Assembly (NCBI RefSeq): GCF_003955715.1
Contig: NZ_CP034463.1
Location: 6,758,001-6,822,000, forward strand
Source: Streptomyces aquilus
Lineage (GTDB): Bacteria > Actinomycetota > Actinomycetes > Streptomycetales > Streptomycetaceae
DNA: 64,000 nucleotides
Reading direction: 5' to 3'
The notes under the pieces were generated by a model. The model searched no databases. It was not told the DNA's origin and was given only the letters and a program-made list of their open reading frames with translations. The position numbers and the translations under genes were made by a program. Positions within the stretch are counted from its first letter, which is position 1. Each line of letters opens with the position of its first letter. Positions 8,171-16,726 of this stretch are shown here, piece after piece.

Positions 8171-8231
8171 CTGAAATCTTCTGACGAACCTCTGACAAGA
8201 CCTGAACTTGCCTGTATTGAAACCTGTATTG
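8171..8231. promoter_or_regulatory. Helically phased CTGA/CTGT repeat array
   Basis: Six copies of CTGA or CTGT start at 8171, 8181, 8192, 8202, 8212 and 8224, with spacings of 10, 11, 10, 10 and 12 bp, that is one per helical turn. The last two share CCTGTATTG. The array fills the gap between the divergent NTF2-like gene and the core PKS operon. It fits an extended binding site for an oligomerising winged-helix regulator such as the two OmpR-type proteins encoded here (inference). Confidence 0.5.
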
Positions 8232-8283
8232 GGCCTCGGAAGACTCGAACTCATCAACGGCTTCCCGTGATGGAGAAGGACAT

Positions 8284-8868
8284 ATGCACAGCAGTGTCAT
8301 AGTGGCCCGGATCAAACCCGGAAGCGCTGAACAGATTGCCGAGGACTTCGCGAAATCCGACGCCGAACCGTCCGGCACCCGGAATCTCCTGCGCCGCCAA
8401 CTCTTCGAATACAGGGGCGTGTACGTCCAGCTGCTGGACCATGCCGAGCCCCACGAGCCGGTCACCGCTGCCCTGGAGACGGTCGCGACCCGCTTCTACG
8501 CGTGGCACGGACAGCCGGTCGCCCACCCGCACCGGATGCACAGCACCATGATCGTGGCCCGGCTCGACGAGTCCGACCTCGACACCGTCGCGAAGCTGTT
8601 CGCCGACTTCGACACCGGCACCGAACTGCCGCACACCATGGGCACCCGGCGCCGCCAGCTCTTCGCCTGCGAGGGCCTGTACTTCCACATCCAGGACTTC
8701 GAGTCCGCCGACGGCGGCCGACTGATCGAACAGGCCAAGCTGGACCCGCGGTTCGTACAGATCCAGCAGGACCTTCTGCCGTACATCACCGTCTTCGACC
8801 CGCAGACCTGGCGTTCCCCCTCCGACGCCATGGCCACGCGCTTCTACAGCTGGCAGGCCGCCGTATGA
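8284..8868 (+). CDS. Tandem TcmI-family cyclase with a shortened first domain
   Basis: This 194-residue protein again fuses two TcmI-like units. The second (about 85-194, [20 protein letters not shown] to TRFYSWQAA) is a full-length cyclase close to JadI/TcmI types. The first (about 1-80, [18 protein letters not shown] to TRFYAWHG) keeps its ends. It lacks about 30 residues that correspond to the KLDPRF...QTWRSP stretch of the second. The first domain may be only structural. The gene opens the core PKS operon, and its TGA overlaps the KS-alpha ATG, implying coupled translation. Confidence 0.87.
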   Translation: MHSSVIVARIKPGSAEQIAEDFAKSDAEPSGTRNLLRRQLFEYRGVYVQLLDHAEPHEPVTAALETVATRFYAWHGQPVAHPHRMHSTMIVARLDESDLDTVAKLFADFDTGTELPHTMGTRRRQLFACEGLYFHIQDFESADGGRLIEQAKLDPRFVQIQQDLLPYITVFDPQTWRSPSDAMATRFYSWQAAV

Positions 8869-10136
8869 GCGGGCGTCGCGTGGTCGTCACCGGGATGGAG
8901 GTGCTGGCGCCCGGCGGGGTGGGCACCGACGCCTTCTGGTCCCTGCTCAGCGAGGGCCGCACCGCCACCCGCGGCATCACCTTCTTCGACCCGGGCCAGT
9001 TCCGTTCACGGGTGGCCGCCGAGATCGACTTCGACCCGTACGCCCACGGTCTCACCCCGCACGAGGTGCGGCGCATGGACCGGGCCGCGCAGTTCGCGGT
9101 GGTCGCCGCGCGCGGTGCCGTCGCCGACAGCGGGCTCGACACCGAGGCGCTGGACCCGTACCGGATCGGCGTCACCATCGGCAGCGCGGTCGGCGCCACC
9201 ATGAGCCTCGACGAGGACTACCGCGCCGTCAGCGACGGCGGCCGGCTCGACCTGGTCGACCACGCCTACGCCGACCCGTTCTTCTACAACCACTTCGTGC
9301 CGAGTTCCTTCGCCGCCGAGGTCGCCCGCGCCGTGGGGGCGCAGGGGCCGAGCAGCGTGGTGTCGGCCGGGTGCACCTCCGGGCTCGACTCGGTCGGGTA
9401 CGCCGTCGACCTCATCCGGGAGGGCGCCGCGGACGTCATGGTCGCCGGCGCCACCGACGCGCCGATCTCGCCGATCACGATGGCCTGCTTCGACGCGATC
9501 AAGGCGACCACGCCACGCCACGACGACCCCGAGCACGCCTCCCGCCCCTTCGACGGCACCCGCAACGGGTTCGTCCTTGGCGAGGGCGCCGCGGTGTTCG
9601 TCCTGGAGGAGCTGGAGAGCGCGCGACGCCGCGGCGCCCGTGTCCACGCGGAGATCGCCGGATACGCCACCCGCAGCAACGCGTACCACATGACGGGCCT
9701 GCGCCCCGACGGCGCCGAGATGTCCCAGGCGATCACCGTCGCGCTGGACGAGGCCCGCATGAACCCCACGGCCGTCGACTACATCAACGCGCACGGCTCC
9801 GGCACCAAGCAGAACGACCGGCACGAGACCGCCGCCTTCAAGCGCAGCCTCGGCGACCACGCGTACCGAACCCCCGTCAGCTCCATCAAGTCGATGGTCG
9901 GACACTCGCTGGGCGCGATCGGCTCCATCGAGATCGCCGCGTCCGTCCTCGCGATCCGCCACAACGTCGTACCGCCGACCGCGAACCTGCACACGCCCGA
10001 CCCCGAGTGCGACCTCGACTACGTGCCCCTGACCGCCCGCGACCAGCTCGTCGACACGGTCCTCACCGTGGGCAGCGGCTTCGGTGGGTTCCAGAGCGCG
10101 ATGGTGCTGGCCCGACCCGAAAGGACGGCGGCATGA
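8865..10136 (+). CDS. Type II PKS ketosynthase alpha (KS-alpha)
   Basis: This 423-residue beta-ketoacyl synthase has catalytic Cys170 in SAGCTSGLD and the histidines in NAHGSGT and MVGHSLGA. It forms the chain-elongating heterodimer with KS-beta and condenses malonyl units carried by the ACP in the cytosol. Start and stop are both 4-bp overlaps (ATGA with the cyclase and with KS-beta), the classic minimal-PKS arrangement. The sequence is of the actinomycete aromatic type ([18 protein letters not shown]), not FabF. Confidence 0.97.
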   Translation: MSGRRVVVTGMEVLAPGGVGTDAFWSLLSEGRTATRGITFFDPGQFRSRVAAEIDFDPYAHGLTPHEVRRMDRAAQFAVVAARGAVADSGLDTEALDPYRIGVTIGSAVGATMSLDEDYRAVSDGGRLDLVDHAYADPFFYNHFVPSSFAAEVARAVGAQGPSSVVSAGCTSGLDSVGYAVDLIREGAADVMVAGATDAPISPITMACFDAIKATTPRHDDPEHASRPFDGTRNGFVLGEGAAVFVLEELESARRRGARVHAEIAGYATRSNAYHMTGLRPDGAEMSQAITVALDEARMNPTAVDYINAHGSGTKQNDRHETAAFKRSLGDHAYRTPVSSIKSMVGHSLGAIGSIEIAASVLAIRHNVVPPTANLHTPDPECDLDYVPLTARDQLVDTVLTVGSGFGGFQSAMVLARPERTAA

Positions 10137-11326
10137 CGGCCTCCGTGGTGGTGACCGGCCTGGGGATCACCGCCCCCAACGGGCTCGGCACGAAGGACTA
10201 CTGGAGCGCGACCCGCGTCGGCAAGAGCGGCATCGGCCCGCTCACGCGCTTCGACGCGGCACCGTACCCGGCGAAGCTCGCCGGCGAGATAGCCGGCTTC
10301 GCCGCCGAGGAGCACCTGCCCAGCCGGCTCATGCCGCAGACCGATCAGGTCACCCGGCTCTCCCTGGTCGCCGCGGACTGGGCGCTCGCGGACGCCGGGG
10401 TACGCCCCGCCGACCTGCCGGCCTTCGACATGGGCGTCATCACCGCGAGTTCCGCGGGCGGCTTCGAGTTCAGCCAGCACGAGCTGAAGAGCCTGTGGAG
10501 CAAGGGCGGCGAGTACGTCAGCGCGTACCAGTCCTTCGCCTGGTTCTACGCCGTCAACACCGGCCAGATCTCCATCCGCAACGGCATGAAGGGCCCCAGC
10601 GGCGTCGTCGTCACCGACCAGGCCGGCGGCCTCGACGCGGTGGCGCAGGCCCGGCGGCAGATCCGCAAGGGCACCTCGTTAGTGGTCGCGGGAGCCGTCG
10701 ACGCCCTGCTGTGCTCCTGGGGCTGGGTCGGACTGCACACCAGCGGCCGGCTCAGCACGGCCGACGATCCCGGCCGCGCCTATCTGCCCTTCGACGAGCG
10801 GGCCGCCGGTCATGTCCCGGGCGAGGGCGGCGCGTTGCTCATCCTGGAGGCGGCCGACGCCGCCCGCGCCCGCGGGGCCCGGGTGTACGGCGAGATCGCC
10901 GGGTACGCCGCCACCTTCGACGGCCGCGAACCGGGCCTGCGCAAGGCGATCGAACTGGCCCTGGCGGACGCCGACCTGGCGCCCTCCGACGTGGACGTCG
11001 TCTTCGCCGACGCCGCCGCCGAGCCCGAACTCGACCGGATCGAGGCGCAGACGATCGTCGCGGTCTTCGGTCACCGGGGCGTCCCGGTCACCGCCCCGAA
11101 GACCATGACAGGACGCCTGTACGCCGGCGCCGCCGCCCTGGACCTCGCCACCGCCTTCCTCGCGCTGCGGGAGGGCCTGATCCCGCCGACCGTCCATACC
11201 GACCCCGCCGACCGCCACGGTCTCGACCTCGTCGGCGCCCAGGCCCGCCCCGCCGCACTGCGCACGGCCCTCGTCCTGGCCCGTGGCCACGGCGGCTTCA
11301 ACTCGGTGATGGTCGTCCGCTCCTGA
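10133..11326 (+). CDS. Type II PKS chain-length factor (KS-beta)
   Basis: This 397-residue partner of KS-alpha has Gln163 ([10 protein letters not shown]) replacing the active Cys, as in chain-length factors that decarboxylate malonyl-ACP. The gating segment [14 protein letters not shown] aligns with ActI-ORF2. The act Phe109 is kept, Thr112 becomes Ser and Phe116 becomes Leu, which hints at a pocket between the octaketide and decaketide types (inference). Leu183 is encoded by TTA at 10679-10681, so translation should depend on the bldA tRNA. It overlaps KS-alpha by 4 bp; the ACP follows after 30 bp. Confidence 0.97.
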   Translation: MTASVVVTGLGITAPNGLGTKDYWSATRVGKSGIGPLTRFDAAPYPAKLAGEIAGFAAEEHLPSRLMPQTDQVTRLSLVAADWALADAGVRPADLPAFDMGVITASSAGGFEFSQHELKSLWSKGGEYVSAYQSFAWFYAVNTGQISIRNGMKGPSGVVVTDQAGGLDAVAQARRQIRKGTSLVVAGAVDALLCSWGWVGLHTSGRLSTADDPGRAYLPFDERAAGHVPGEGGALLILEAADAARARGARVYGEIAGYAATFDGREPGLRKAIELALADADLAPSDVDVVFADAAAEPELDRIEAQTIVAVFGHRGVPVTAPKTMTGRLYAGAAALDLATAFLALREGLIPPTVHTDPADRHGLDLVGAQARPAALRTALVLARGHGGFNSVMVVRS

Positions 11327-11356
11327 CCGCCTTTCAGCATCTTGAGGAGAAACCTG

Positions 11357-11632
11357 ATGTCCCAGCCCACGTTCACCTTCGACGACCTCAAGCGCATCCT
11401 CCTCGAAGGCTCCGGCGCCCCCGAGGGCGGCGGCCTCGACGGAGACGCCCAGGACGTCCTCGACACCGAGTTCAGCGACATCGGCTACGACTCGCTCGCT
11501 CTGCTGGAGACCGCCAGCCGCATCGAGCGGGAGTACGGCATCGACCTCGACGAGTCCGTCATCGGCGACGCCACCACACCGCGCGCCTTCATCGGCGCCG
11601 TCGCTGACCACCTCGTCGCACCGGCCGCCTGA
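11357..11632 (+). CDS. Type II PKS acyl carrier protein
   Basis: This 91-residue acidic carrier protein attaches its 4'-phosphopantetheine arm at Ser46 in GYDSLALLE. It holds the growing poly-beta-ketone for the KS-alpha/beta pair and for the ketoreductase and cyclases downstream. The N-terminus (FTFDDLKRILLEGSG) is typical of aromatic PKS carriers. ATG 11357 has GAGGAGA upstream. The PPTase at the end of the same operon is the likely activating enzyme. Confidence 0.96.
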   Translation: MSQPTFTFDDLKRILLEGSGAPEGGGLDGDAQDVLDTEFSDIGYDSLALLETASRIEREYGIDLDESVIGDATTPRAFIGAVADHLVAPAA

Positions 11633-11647
11633 AAGGAACGCGAAGAG

Positions 11648-12442
11648 ATGACCGACACGACACAGCAGGAGCGGCGCGTCGCCCTCGTGACCGGCGCGAC
11701 CAGCGGGATCGGCCTGGCCGTGGCCCGGCTGCTGGCCGAACAGGGACACCGGGTCTTCATCGGCTCACGCACCGAGGACAAGGTGCTCACCACGGTCAAG
11801 CGACTCCAGGAGGAGGGCCTGGAGGTGGACGGCGCCGTCCTCGACGTCCGCTCGGTGGACTCCGTACGCGGCTACGTCCGCGCGGCCGTCGACCGGTTCG
11901 GGACGGTCGACGTGCTCGTCAACAACGCGGGCATCAGCGGCGGCGGGGTGACCGCCGACCTCACCGACGAGCTGTGGGACGACATCGTCGACACCAACCT
12001 CAACAGCGTCTTCCGGCTGACCCGCGAGGTCCTCACCACCGGCGGCATGCGGGACAAGAGCCGCGGCCGCGTCATCAACATCGCCTCCACCGCGGGCAAG
12101 CAGGGCGTGGTCCTCGGGGCGCCGTACTCCGCCTCCAAGCACGGTGTCGTCGGCTTCACCAAGGCGCTCGGCAACGAACTCGCCCCCACCGGCATCACCG
12201 TCAACGCCGTCTGCCCCGGCTATGTGGAGACGCCGATGGCCGAGCGCGTACGGCAGAACTACGCGCGGCTGTCCGGCGCGTCCGAGGCCGCCATCCTGGA
12301 GAAGTTCCAGGCCAAGATCCCCCTCGGCCGCTACTCGACGCCCGAGGAAGTGGCCGGTCTGGTCGGCTATCTGGCCTCCGACCTGGCGGCCTCCATCACC
12401 TCACAGGCCCTGAACGTCTGCGGCGGCCTCGGCAACTTCTGA
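11648..12442 (+). CDS. Type II PKS C-9 ketoreductase
   Basis: This 264-residue SDR of the ActIII type has the NADPH motif TGATSGIG, NNAG, Ser and YSASK for catalysis, and the ending ALNVCGGLGNF that is almost diagnostic of polyketide ketoreductases. It should reduce the C-9 carbonyl of the nascent chain while fixing the first C7-C12 ring closure. Together with a didomain ARO/CYC this points to a C9-reduced product class (benzoisochromanequinone, angucycline or anthracycline types) and away from unreduced ones. Confidence 0.95.
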   Translation: MTDTTQQERRVALVTGATSGIGLAVARLLAEQGHRVFIGSRTEDKVLTTVKRLQEEGLEVDGAVLDVRSVDSVRGYVRAAVDRFGTVDVLVNNAGISGGGVTADLTDELWDDIVDTNLNSVFRLTREVLTTGGMRDKSRGRVINIASTAGKQGVVLGAPYSASKHGVVGFTKALGNELAPTGITVNAVCPGYVETPMAERVRQNYARLSGASEAAILEKFQAKIPLGRYSTPEEVAGLVGYLASDLAASITSQALNVCGGLGNF

Positions 12443-12475
12443 CCGCGCAACGCCCGTTCCCACCAGAGGAGCCCC

Positions 12476-13444
12476 ATGCCGTCCCAACCGCGCACGTCCC
12501 AGCACGAGATCAAGATCGCGGCGCCCGCCGAGGAGGTCTACCGTCTGCTGGCCCAGGCGGAGAACTGGCCCCAGCTGTTCCCGCCGAACATCCACGTCGA
12601 CCGGCTGGAGGGCGGTGAGCGCGAGGAGCGCATCCGCATCTGGGCGACCGCCGGCGACACCGTCAAGAACTGGACCTCGCACCGCACCCTGGACCCCGCG
12701 GGGCTGCGCATCACCTTCCGGCAGGAGGTGAGCGCACCCCCCGTCGCGGCCATGGGCGGCACCTGGCAGATCGAGGACCTGCCCTCCGGCGAGGCCCTGG
12801 TCCGCCTCGGCCACGACTTCCGGGCCGTGGAAGAGGCCGACCTGGCCTGGGTCGACGAGGTCGTGGACCGCAACTCCCGCGCCGAACTGGAGTCTTTGAA
12901 GGCGCTCGCCGAGTCGAAGACCGCCACCGATGAACTGACCTGCTCGTTCGAGGACACGGTCCACATCAAGGGGGCCGCGAGCGACGTCTACGACTTCATC
13001 TACGAAGCCCACCTGTGGACCGAGCGCCTGCCGCACGTCGTCACGGTCCGCCTCGACCAGCCGGAACCCGGGCTCCAGACCCTGGAGATGGACACGCTGT
13101 CCAAGGACGGCTCCACGCACACCACGAAGTCGTACCGCGTGGGACTGGCCCCCGACCGCATCGTCTACAAGCAGATCACCCTGCCCGCACTGATCACCCT
13201 GCACACCGGCCGCTGGACCTTCACCCCGGCCGGCGACGGGGTCGACGCGTCCTCGCAGCACACCTTCACCGTCAACACGGCGGCGATCGAGCGGGTGCTG
13301 GGGACGGAGGCGACCGTGCAGGACGCGATCGAGTACGTCCGCACGGCCCTGAGCACCAACAGCAGGGCGACACTGACCATCGCGAAGGCGTACGCGGAAG
13401 GCCTGGCCGGAACGGCAGGTTCCGGCGGGGAAGGCCGTTCATGA
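12476..13444 (+). CDS. Didomain aromatase/cyclase (ActVII-like)
   Basis: This 322-residue protein has two SRPBCC (START-like) helix-grip domains. Domain 1 (about 8-150) contains APAEEVYRLLAQAENWPQLF and domain 2 (about 160-310) contains GAASDVYDFIYEAHLWTERL. Didomain ARO/CYCs aromatise the first ring of C9-reduced polyketides. It follows the ketoreductase by 33 bp. The last codons overlap the ATG of the hydrolase gene, so the genes are translationally coupled. Confidence 0.94.
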   Translation: MPSQPRTSQHEIKIAAPAEEVYRLLAQAENWPQLFPPNIHVDRLEGGEREERIRIWATAGDTVKNWTSHRTLDPAGLRITFRQEVSAPPVAAMGGTWQIEDLPSGEALVRLGHDFRAVEEADLAWVDEVVDRNSRAELESLKALAESKTATDELTCSFEDTVHIKGAASDVYDFIYEAHLWTERLPHVVTVRLDQPEPGLQTLEMDTLSKDGSTHTTKSYRVGLAPDRIVYKQITLPALITLHTGRWTFTPAGDGVDASSQHTFTVNTAAIERVLGTEATVQDAIEYVRTALSTNSRATLTIAKAYAEGLAGTAGSGGEGRS

Positions 13445-14343
13445 CCACGGCGCCCCCCGCCCCGCCGCCCCCGGCGCCGGTGGTCGACCGGCGGCTCATC
13501 ACCCTGGACGCGGACGGCATCCCGCTGTCCGCCCGGCTCACCCTGCCCACGCACGTCCCGCCCAGGGCGACGGTGGTCGCCCTGCACGGGGCCGGGATGA
13601 GCGCGGCGTACTTCGACGGCCCGGCCCACCCGGAGACCTCGCTGCTGGCCCTCGCGGCGGAACTCGGCTTCGCCGCGGTCGCCGTCGACCGCCCGGGTTA
13701 CGGCGCCTCGGCCGGCCAACTTCCGCACGGCCAGGGGGTGGCGGACCAGGCCACCACCCTCGCCGCAGCACTGCGCGGCCTGTCGGCGTACGGCGCGACC
13801 GGCGCCGGGATCTTCCTGGTGGCCCACTCATTCGGCAGCAAACCGGCGTTGCGGATGGCGGCGGACGGCAAGGTGCCGGGGCTGCTCGGGCTCGACGTCT
13901 CCGGCTGCGGTGACGAGTACCTGGTCCCGCCCACCGAGCCGGGCACCCGTGCCGGGAGCTGGAAGCTCAACTGGGGTCCCCTGCGGCTGTATCCGCCGGG
14001 GACGTTCCAGGCCGGTCTCGCGGTCGTCGCCCCGCCGCCGGAGCGCGAGCTGGCGGACGCCGCCCGGTGGCCCGAGGAGTTCGCCGCGCTGGCCGGACGG
14101 GTCCGCGTCCCCGTCCGGTTCACGTTCGCCGAGCACGAGGCCTGGTGGCGCCGGGACGCATCGGCCCTCGCCCGGCTGCGGAACCGGCTCGACGCGGCCC
14201 CCCGGGTCCGCATCGACCACCAGCCCGACGCCGGCCACAACATCAGCCTGGGGTGGGCGGCACGGTCGTATCACCTGCGGGCGCTGGGCTTCGCCGAGGA
14301 GTGCCTGCGCCGGCGGCCGGGCGGAGAGGGACGGCGACCATGA
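13441..14343 (+). CDS. Alpha/beta hydrolase (thioesterase-like)
   Basis: This 300-residue alpha/beta-hydrolase fold protein has an oxyanion loop LHGAGMSAAY, the nucleophile Ser in FLVAHSFGSKP and the catalytic His in PDAGHNIS. The N-terminus is Pro-rich. In aromatic polyketide pathways such enzymes may release the chain from the ACP, hydrolyse esters or cleave the chain; which one applies cannot be read here. It is coupled by ATGA overlaps to ARO/CYC upstream and to the repeat gene downstream, so it belongs to the biosynthetic operon. Confidence 0.85.
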   Translation: MTTAPPAPPPPAPVVDRRLITLDADGIPLSARLTLPTHVPPRATVVALHGAGMSAAYFDGPAHPETSLLALAAELGFAAVAVDRPGYGASAGQLPHGQGVADQATTLAAALRGLSAYGATGAGIFLVAHSFGSKPALRMAADGKVPGLLGLDVSGCGDEYLVPPTEPGTRAGSWKLNWGPLRLYPPGTFQAGLAVVAPPPERELADAARWPEEFAALAGRVRVPVRFTFAEHEAWWRRDASALARLRNRLDAAPRVRIDHQPDAGHNISLGWAARSYHLRALGFAEECLRRRPGGEGRRP

Positions 14344-14810
14344 CACTGCACCTGCCCCCACCTTCCCTCGCCGACCTCGAACACCCCCTGGTGGGCGCAC
14401 TGAGCATCTTCGCCCCAGGCATCGTGGACGCCTCGGCGCGCGAGGAGGAGACGGCCCCGGACCCGAGGTCCCAGCTTCCGACGCGTGCTCCTGGGCCTCA
14501 CGCCCTGGCGAGTGGTCTTGGGCGTGAGGCGTTGGCGAGTGGTCTTGGGCGTGATGTGTCGGCGACTGGTCCTGGGCGCCAGGTCCCGACGCCTGCTCCT
14601 GGGCCTCACGCCCTGGCGAGTGACCCTGGGCGTGAGGCGTCGGCGGCTGGGCGTGGCGCGCTGGCGAGCGGCTCTGGGCGTGACGCGCCCGCGACTGGTC
14701 CCGAGCGTGACGTGTCGGCGGCTGGTCCTGGGCGCCAGGTCCCGGCGAAGGCTTCTCGGCTCTACGTCCCGGCGGCCGTGCGACGCCCCGATCGCCCGAG
14801 GGCGGCATGA
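14340..14810 (+). CDS. Small protein with nonapeptide repeats, core PKS operon
   Basis: This predicted 156-residue protein has an N-terminal part (MTLHLPPPSLADLEHPLVGA, then LSIFAPGIVDAS) that looks conserved. From about residue 55 it has degenerate 9-residue repeats of the form LASGLGREA (LASGLGRDV, LASDPGREA, LASGSGRDA and so on). The repeats come from a 27-bp minisatellite. Start and stop both form ATGA overlaps with neighbouring genes, which strongly supports translation even though all frames are open. No function is recognised. The tail is Gly/Ala/Arg-rich and probably disordered. Confidence 0.6.
   Translation: MTLHLPPPSLADLEHPLVGALSIFAPGIVDASAREEETAPDPRSQLPTRAPGPHALASGLGREALASGLGRDVSATGPGRQVPTPAPGPHALASDPGREASAAGRGALASGSGRDAPATGPERDVSAAGPGRQVPAKASRLYVPAAVRRPDRPRAA
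14505..14757. repeat. 27-bp minisatellite
   Basis: There are about eight degenerate 27-bp units (type CTGGCGAGTGGTCTTGGGCG plus 7 nt), with one shortened and two extended copies. A near-identical 36-bp segment recurs at 14480 and 14588, exactly 108 bp (4 units) apart. The unit length is a multiple of three, so copy-number change keeps the reading frame. Confidence 0.8.
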
Positions 14811-15703
14811 CCGCGGCGGCCGACTTGCCCGGGCCACCCGACGCGCCGCGCTTCGGGGGCGTCACGGCGCCCCGGCCCCGCAGCTCCCTCGTCCTCGCCT
14901 ACGACCTCCACACCCCAGGGGCCGAGGCGGCTGCCCGGGCGGTGCTGCCCCGGCTCTCCGCCGACGACCGGGAACGGGTCGCCCGGCTGCGCCGCCCCGG
15001 CGACCGCACCCGCGCCGTGCTGGCCCGCTGGCTCGCGCTACGGGGCGCCGCCCGGCTCCTCGGCACCCCGTGGACCGGCCTCCGGCTCGCCCGCGACCCC
15101 CGAGGCCGGCCGTATGTCGTGGGGCGGCCGCGGCTGTCGCTGAGCCTTGCGCACAGTGGGCGGTACGCGGTGGCTGCCGTGGTCCACGGCGGGCGGGTCG
15201 GCGTCGACGTGGAGGAGGTCTCCCGGGTGGCCGCTCTGCCCGACAGCGCCTACCTCACCCCGGCCGAGATCTCCGCCCTCCCTCCGGCGCCGCACGGCAC
15301 CGAGTCCAGGGCGGCGCTCTGGACGCTGAAGGAGGCCGCGACGAAGCTCACCGGCGAGGGCCTGCGGGCGGGCGTGAGACGCGTGGGCTTCCGCTACCGG
15401 GAGGCGACGAGGGGGCCGACGGTCGCGCAGACCTCGTACACCCCCGGCGTGTTCACCGCGCACCGGCTCCCCGGTGGCTATGTCTGCGCGGTGGGGCTGG
15501 ACCGGGGACCGGAGGCGGGGGAGCAGGCGGAGGAGATGACAGAGAGGAGTGCATACGTCATGCATCTGACCCGGCCCATCCAGGAGCACCGCACCCCGGA
15601 CCCCGGTGGCCCGCTCGCCGAGGCGGACGACGCCGTGGCGCCGGAACGCCCCGAACTGGACGAGGAAGAGAACGATCCCCACATCTGGCTGAGCGTCAAC
15701 TGA
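14807..15703 (+). CDS. 4'-phosphopantetheinyl transferase with an acidic C-terminal tail
   Basis: This 298-residue Sfp-type PPTase has the Mg2+/CoA motif VGVDVEEVSR and the second motif WTLKEAATKLTGEGL. It converts apo-ACP to holo-ACP using CoA. PPTase homology ends near residue 240 (YVCAVGLDRG). About 55 further residues follow: an acidic stretch (RPELDEEENDP), then the hydrophobic end HIWLSVN. An internal ATG at 15560 could start that tail as a separate peptide. It begins by ATGA overlap with the repeat gene and ends 3 bp before the convergent LysR gene. Confidence 0.88.
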   Translation: MTAAADLPGPPDAPRFGGVTAPRPRSSLVLAYDLHTPGAEAAARAVLPRLSADDRERVARLRRPGDRTRAVLARWLALRGAARLLGTPWTGLRLARDPRGRPYVVGRPRLSLSLAHSGRYAVAAVVHGGRVGVDVEEVSRVAALPDSAYLTPAEISALPPAPHGTESRAALWTLKEAATKLTGEGLRAGVRRVGFRYREATRGPTVAQTSYTPGVFTAHRLPGGYVCAVGLDRGPEAGEQAEEMTERSAYVMHLTRPIQEHRTPDPGGPLAEADDAVAPERPELDEEENDPHIWLSVN

Positions 15704-15706
15704 GCA

Positions 15707-16633
15707 TCAGCCGCGCGTCTGCCGCAGTCGCCCCGCCACCTCCCGGCACGCCTCCGCATACCCCCGTACCAGCGCCCCCGGAGGCTGCTCCCGTCGCCAC
15801 GCCAGCGCGTACCGGCTCGGCGACACCCCGCGCACCGGTCGGGTCACCACCCCGCCCAGCGTGATCAGCGGGGCGTTGCCCGCGGCGACCAGGCAGACGC
15901 CCAGGCCCGCGACCAAGGCCTCGTACGTCTCCTCCGTGCCGGCGATCTCCGCGCCGATGCGGGGCGGGCGGCCGGCGCGGGAGTCCAGGGCCAGCCAGTG
16001 GTCGCGCAGCGGACCGGCGCTCTCGGGCAGGGCGAGGAACGGCTCGTCGGCGAGGTCGGCGAAGTCGATCTCCGCGCGGGCCGCCAGCGCATGGCTCTCC
16101 GGCAGCGCGACCAGCCGCGCCTCCTCGGCGACCACGGTCCACGCGTAGCGCTCGGCGTCCGGCAGCGGCAGCCAGACGAAGGCCACGTCGACGTCCCCGT
16201 CGGCCAGCCCCGCGGTCGGGTCCTCCCAGCTCACCTGGCGCAGCCGCACCGTCGCCTCCGGATGGGCGGCGGTGAAGCGGGAGCGGATCGCCGGCAGCAG
16301 CCCGCCGCGCCCGGGGCTGGTGCTCATCCCCACGGTGAGGGTGCTGCGCCCCTCCGCCCGGACCGCGTCCAGCGCCGCCGCCCCCGCCGCCCAGTCGTCC
16401 ACCACCCGCCGGGCGTACGGCAGCAGCGCCTCGCCCGGCGCGGTGAGCGCCACGCCGTGCCGGTCGCGCCGGAACAGTTCGACGCCCAACTGCCGCTCCA
16501 GCGCCCGTACTTGTTTGCTCAACGCGGGCTGGGACACGTACAGCCGCTCGGCGGCACGGGTGAAGTGCAGTTCCTCGGCCACCGTGAGGAAGTAGCGCAG
16601 GTCCCGCAGATGAACGTCGGTCGTCATGGCCAT
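15707..16633 (-). CDS. LysR-family transcriptional regulator
   Basis: This protein of about 308 residues has an N-terminal winged helix-turn-helix (LRYFLTVAEELHFTRAAERL, then VSQPALSKQVRALE) and a type-2 periplasmic-binding-fold effector domain. It is convergent with the PPTase gene (3-bp gap) and divergent from the SDR gene at 16727, so the SDR is its likely target. A second ATG at 16627 is equally possible as start. Whether it belongs to the polyketide cluster is unclear; it may mark the right edge. Confidence 0.9.
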   Translation of the reverse strand: MAMTTDVHLRDLRYFLTVAEELHFTRAAERLYVSQPALSKQVRALERQLGVELFRRDRHGVALTAPGEALLPYARRVVDDWAAGAAALDAVRAEGRSTLTVGMSTSPGRGGLLPAIRSRFTAAHPEATVRLRQVSWEDPTAGLADGDVDVAFVWLPLPDAERYAWTVVAEEARLVALPESHALAARAEIDFADLADEPFLALPESAGPLRDHWLALDSRAGRPPRIGAEIAGTEETYEALVAGLGVCLVAAGNAPLITLGGVVTRPVRGVSPSRYALAWRREQPPGALVRGYAEACREVAGRLRQTRG

Positions 16634-16726
16634 CGGTTATCACCACGGGTCTTGGACGGGCAACCACCCGCGCCCGCAAGCTGGTTCACAGAAGGATCAA
16701 CCGAGCGTGAGCGAGCAGGAGCAGTC

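Noticed and set aside
14505..14757. Minisatellite considered as a CRISPR array
   Set aside because: Units are contiguous, degenerate and translate as 9-residue repeats; there are no unique spacers and no cas genes.
14485..15864. Alternative plus-strand frame across the minisatellite and PPTase genes
   Set aside because: It is open only because the repeats keep all frames open; the PPTase motifs lie in the other frame.
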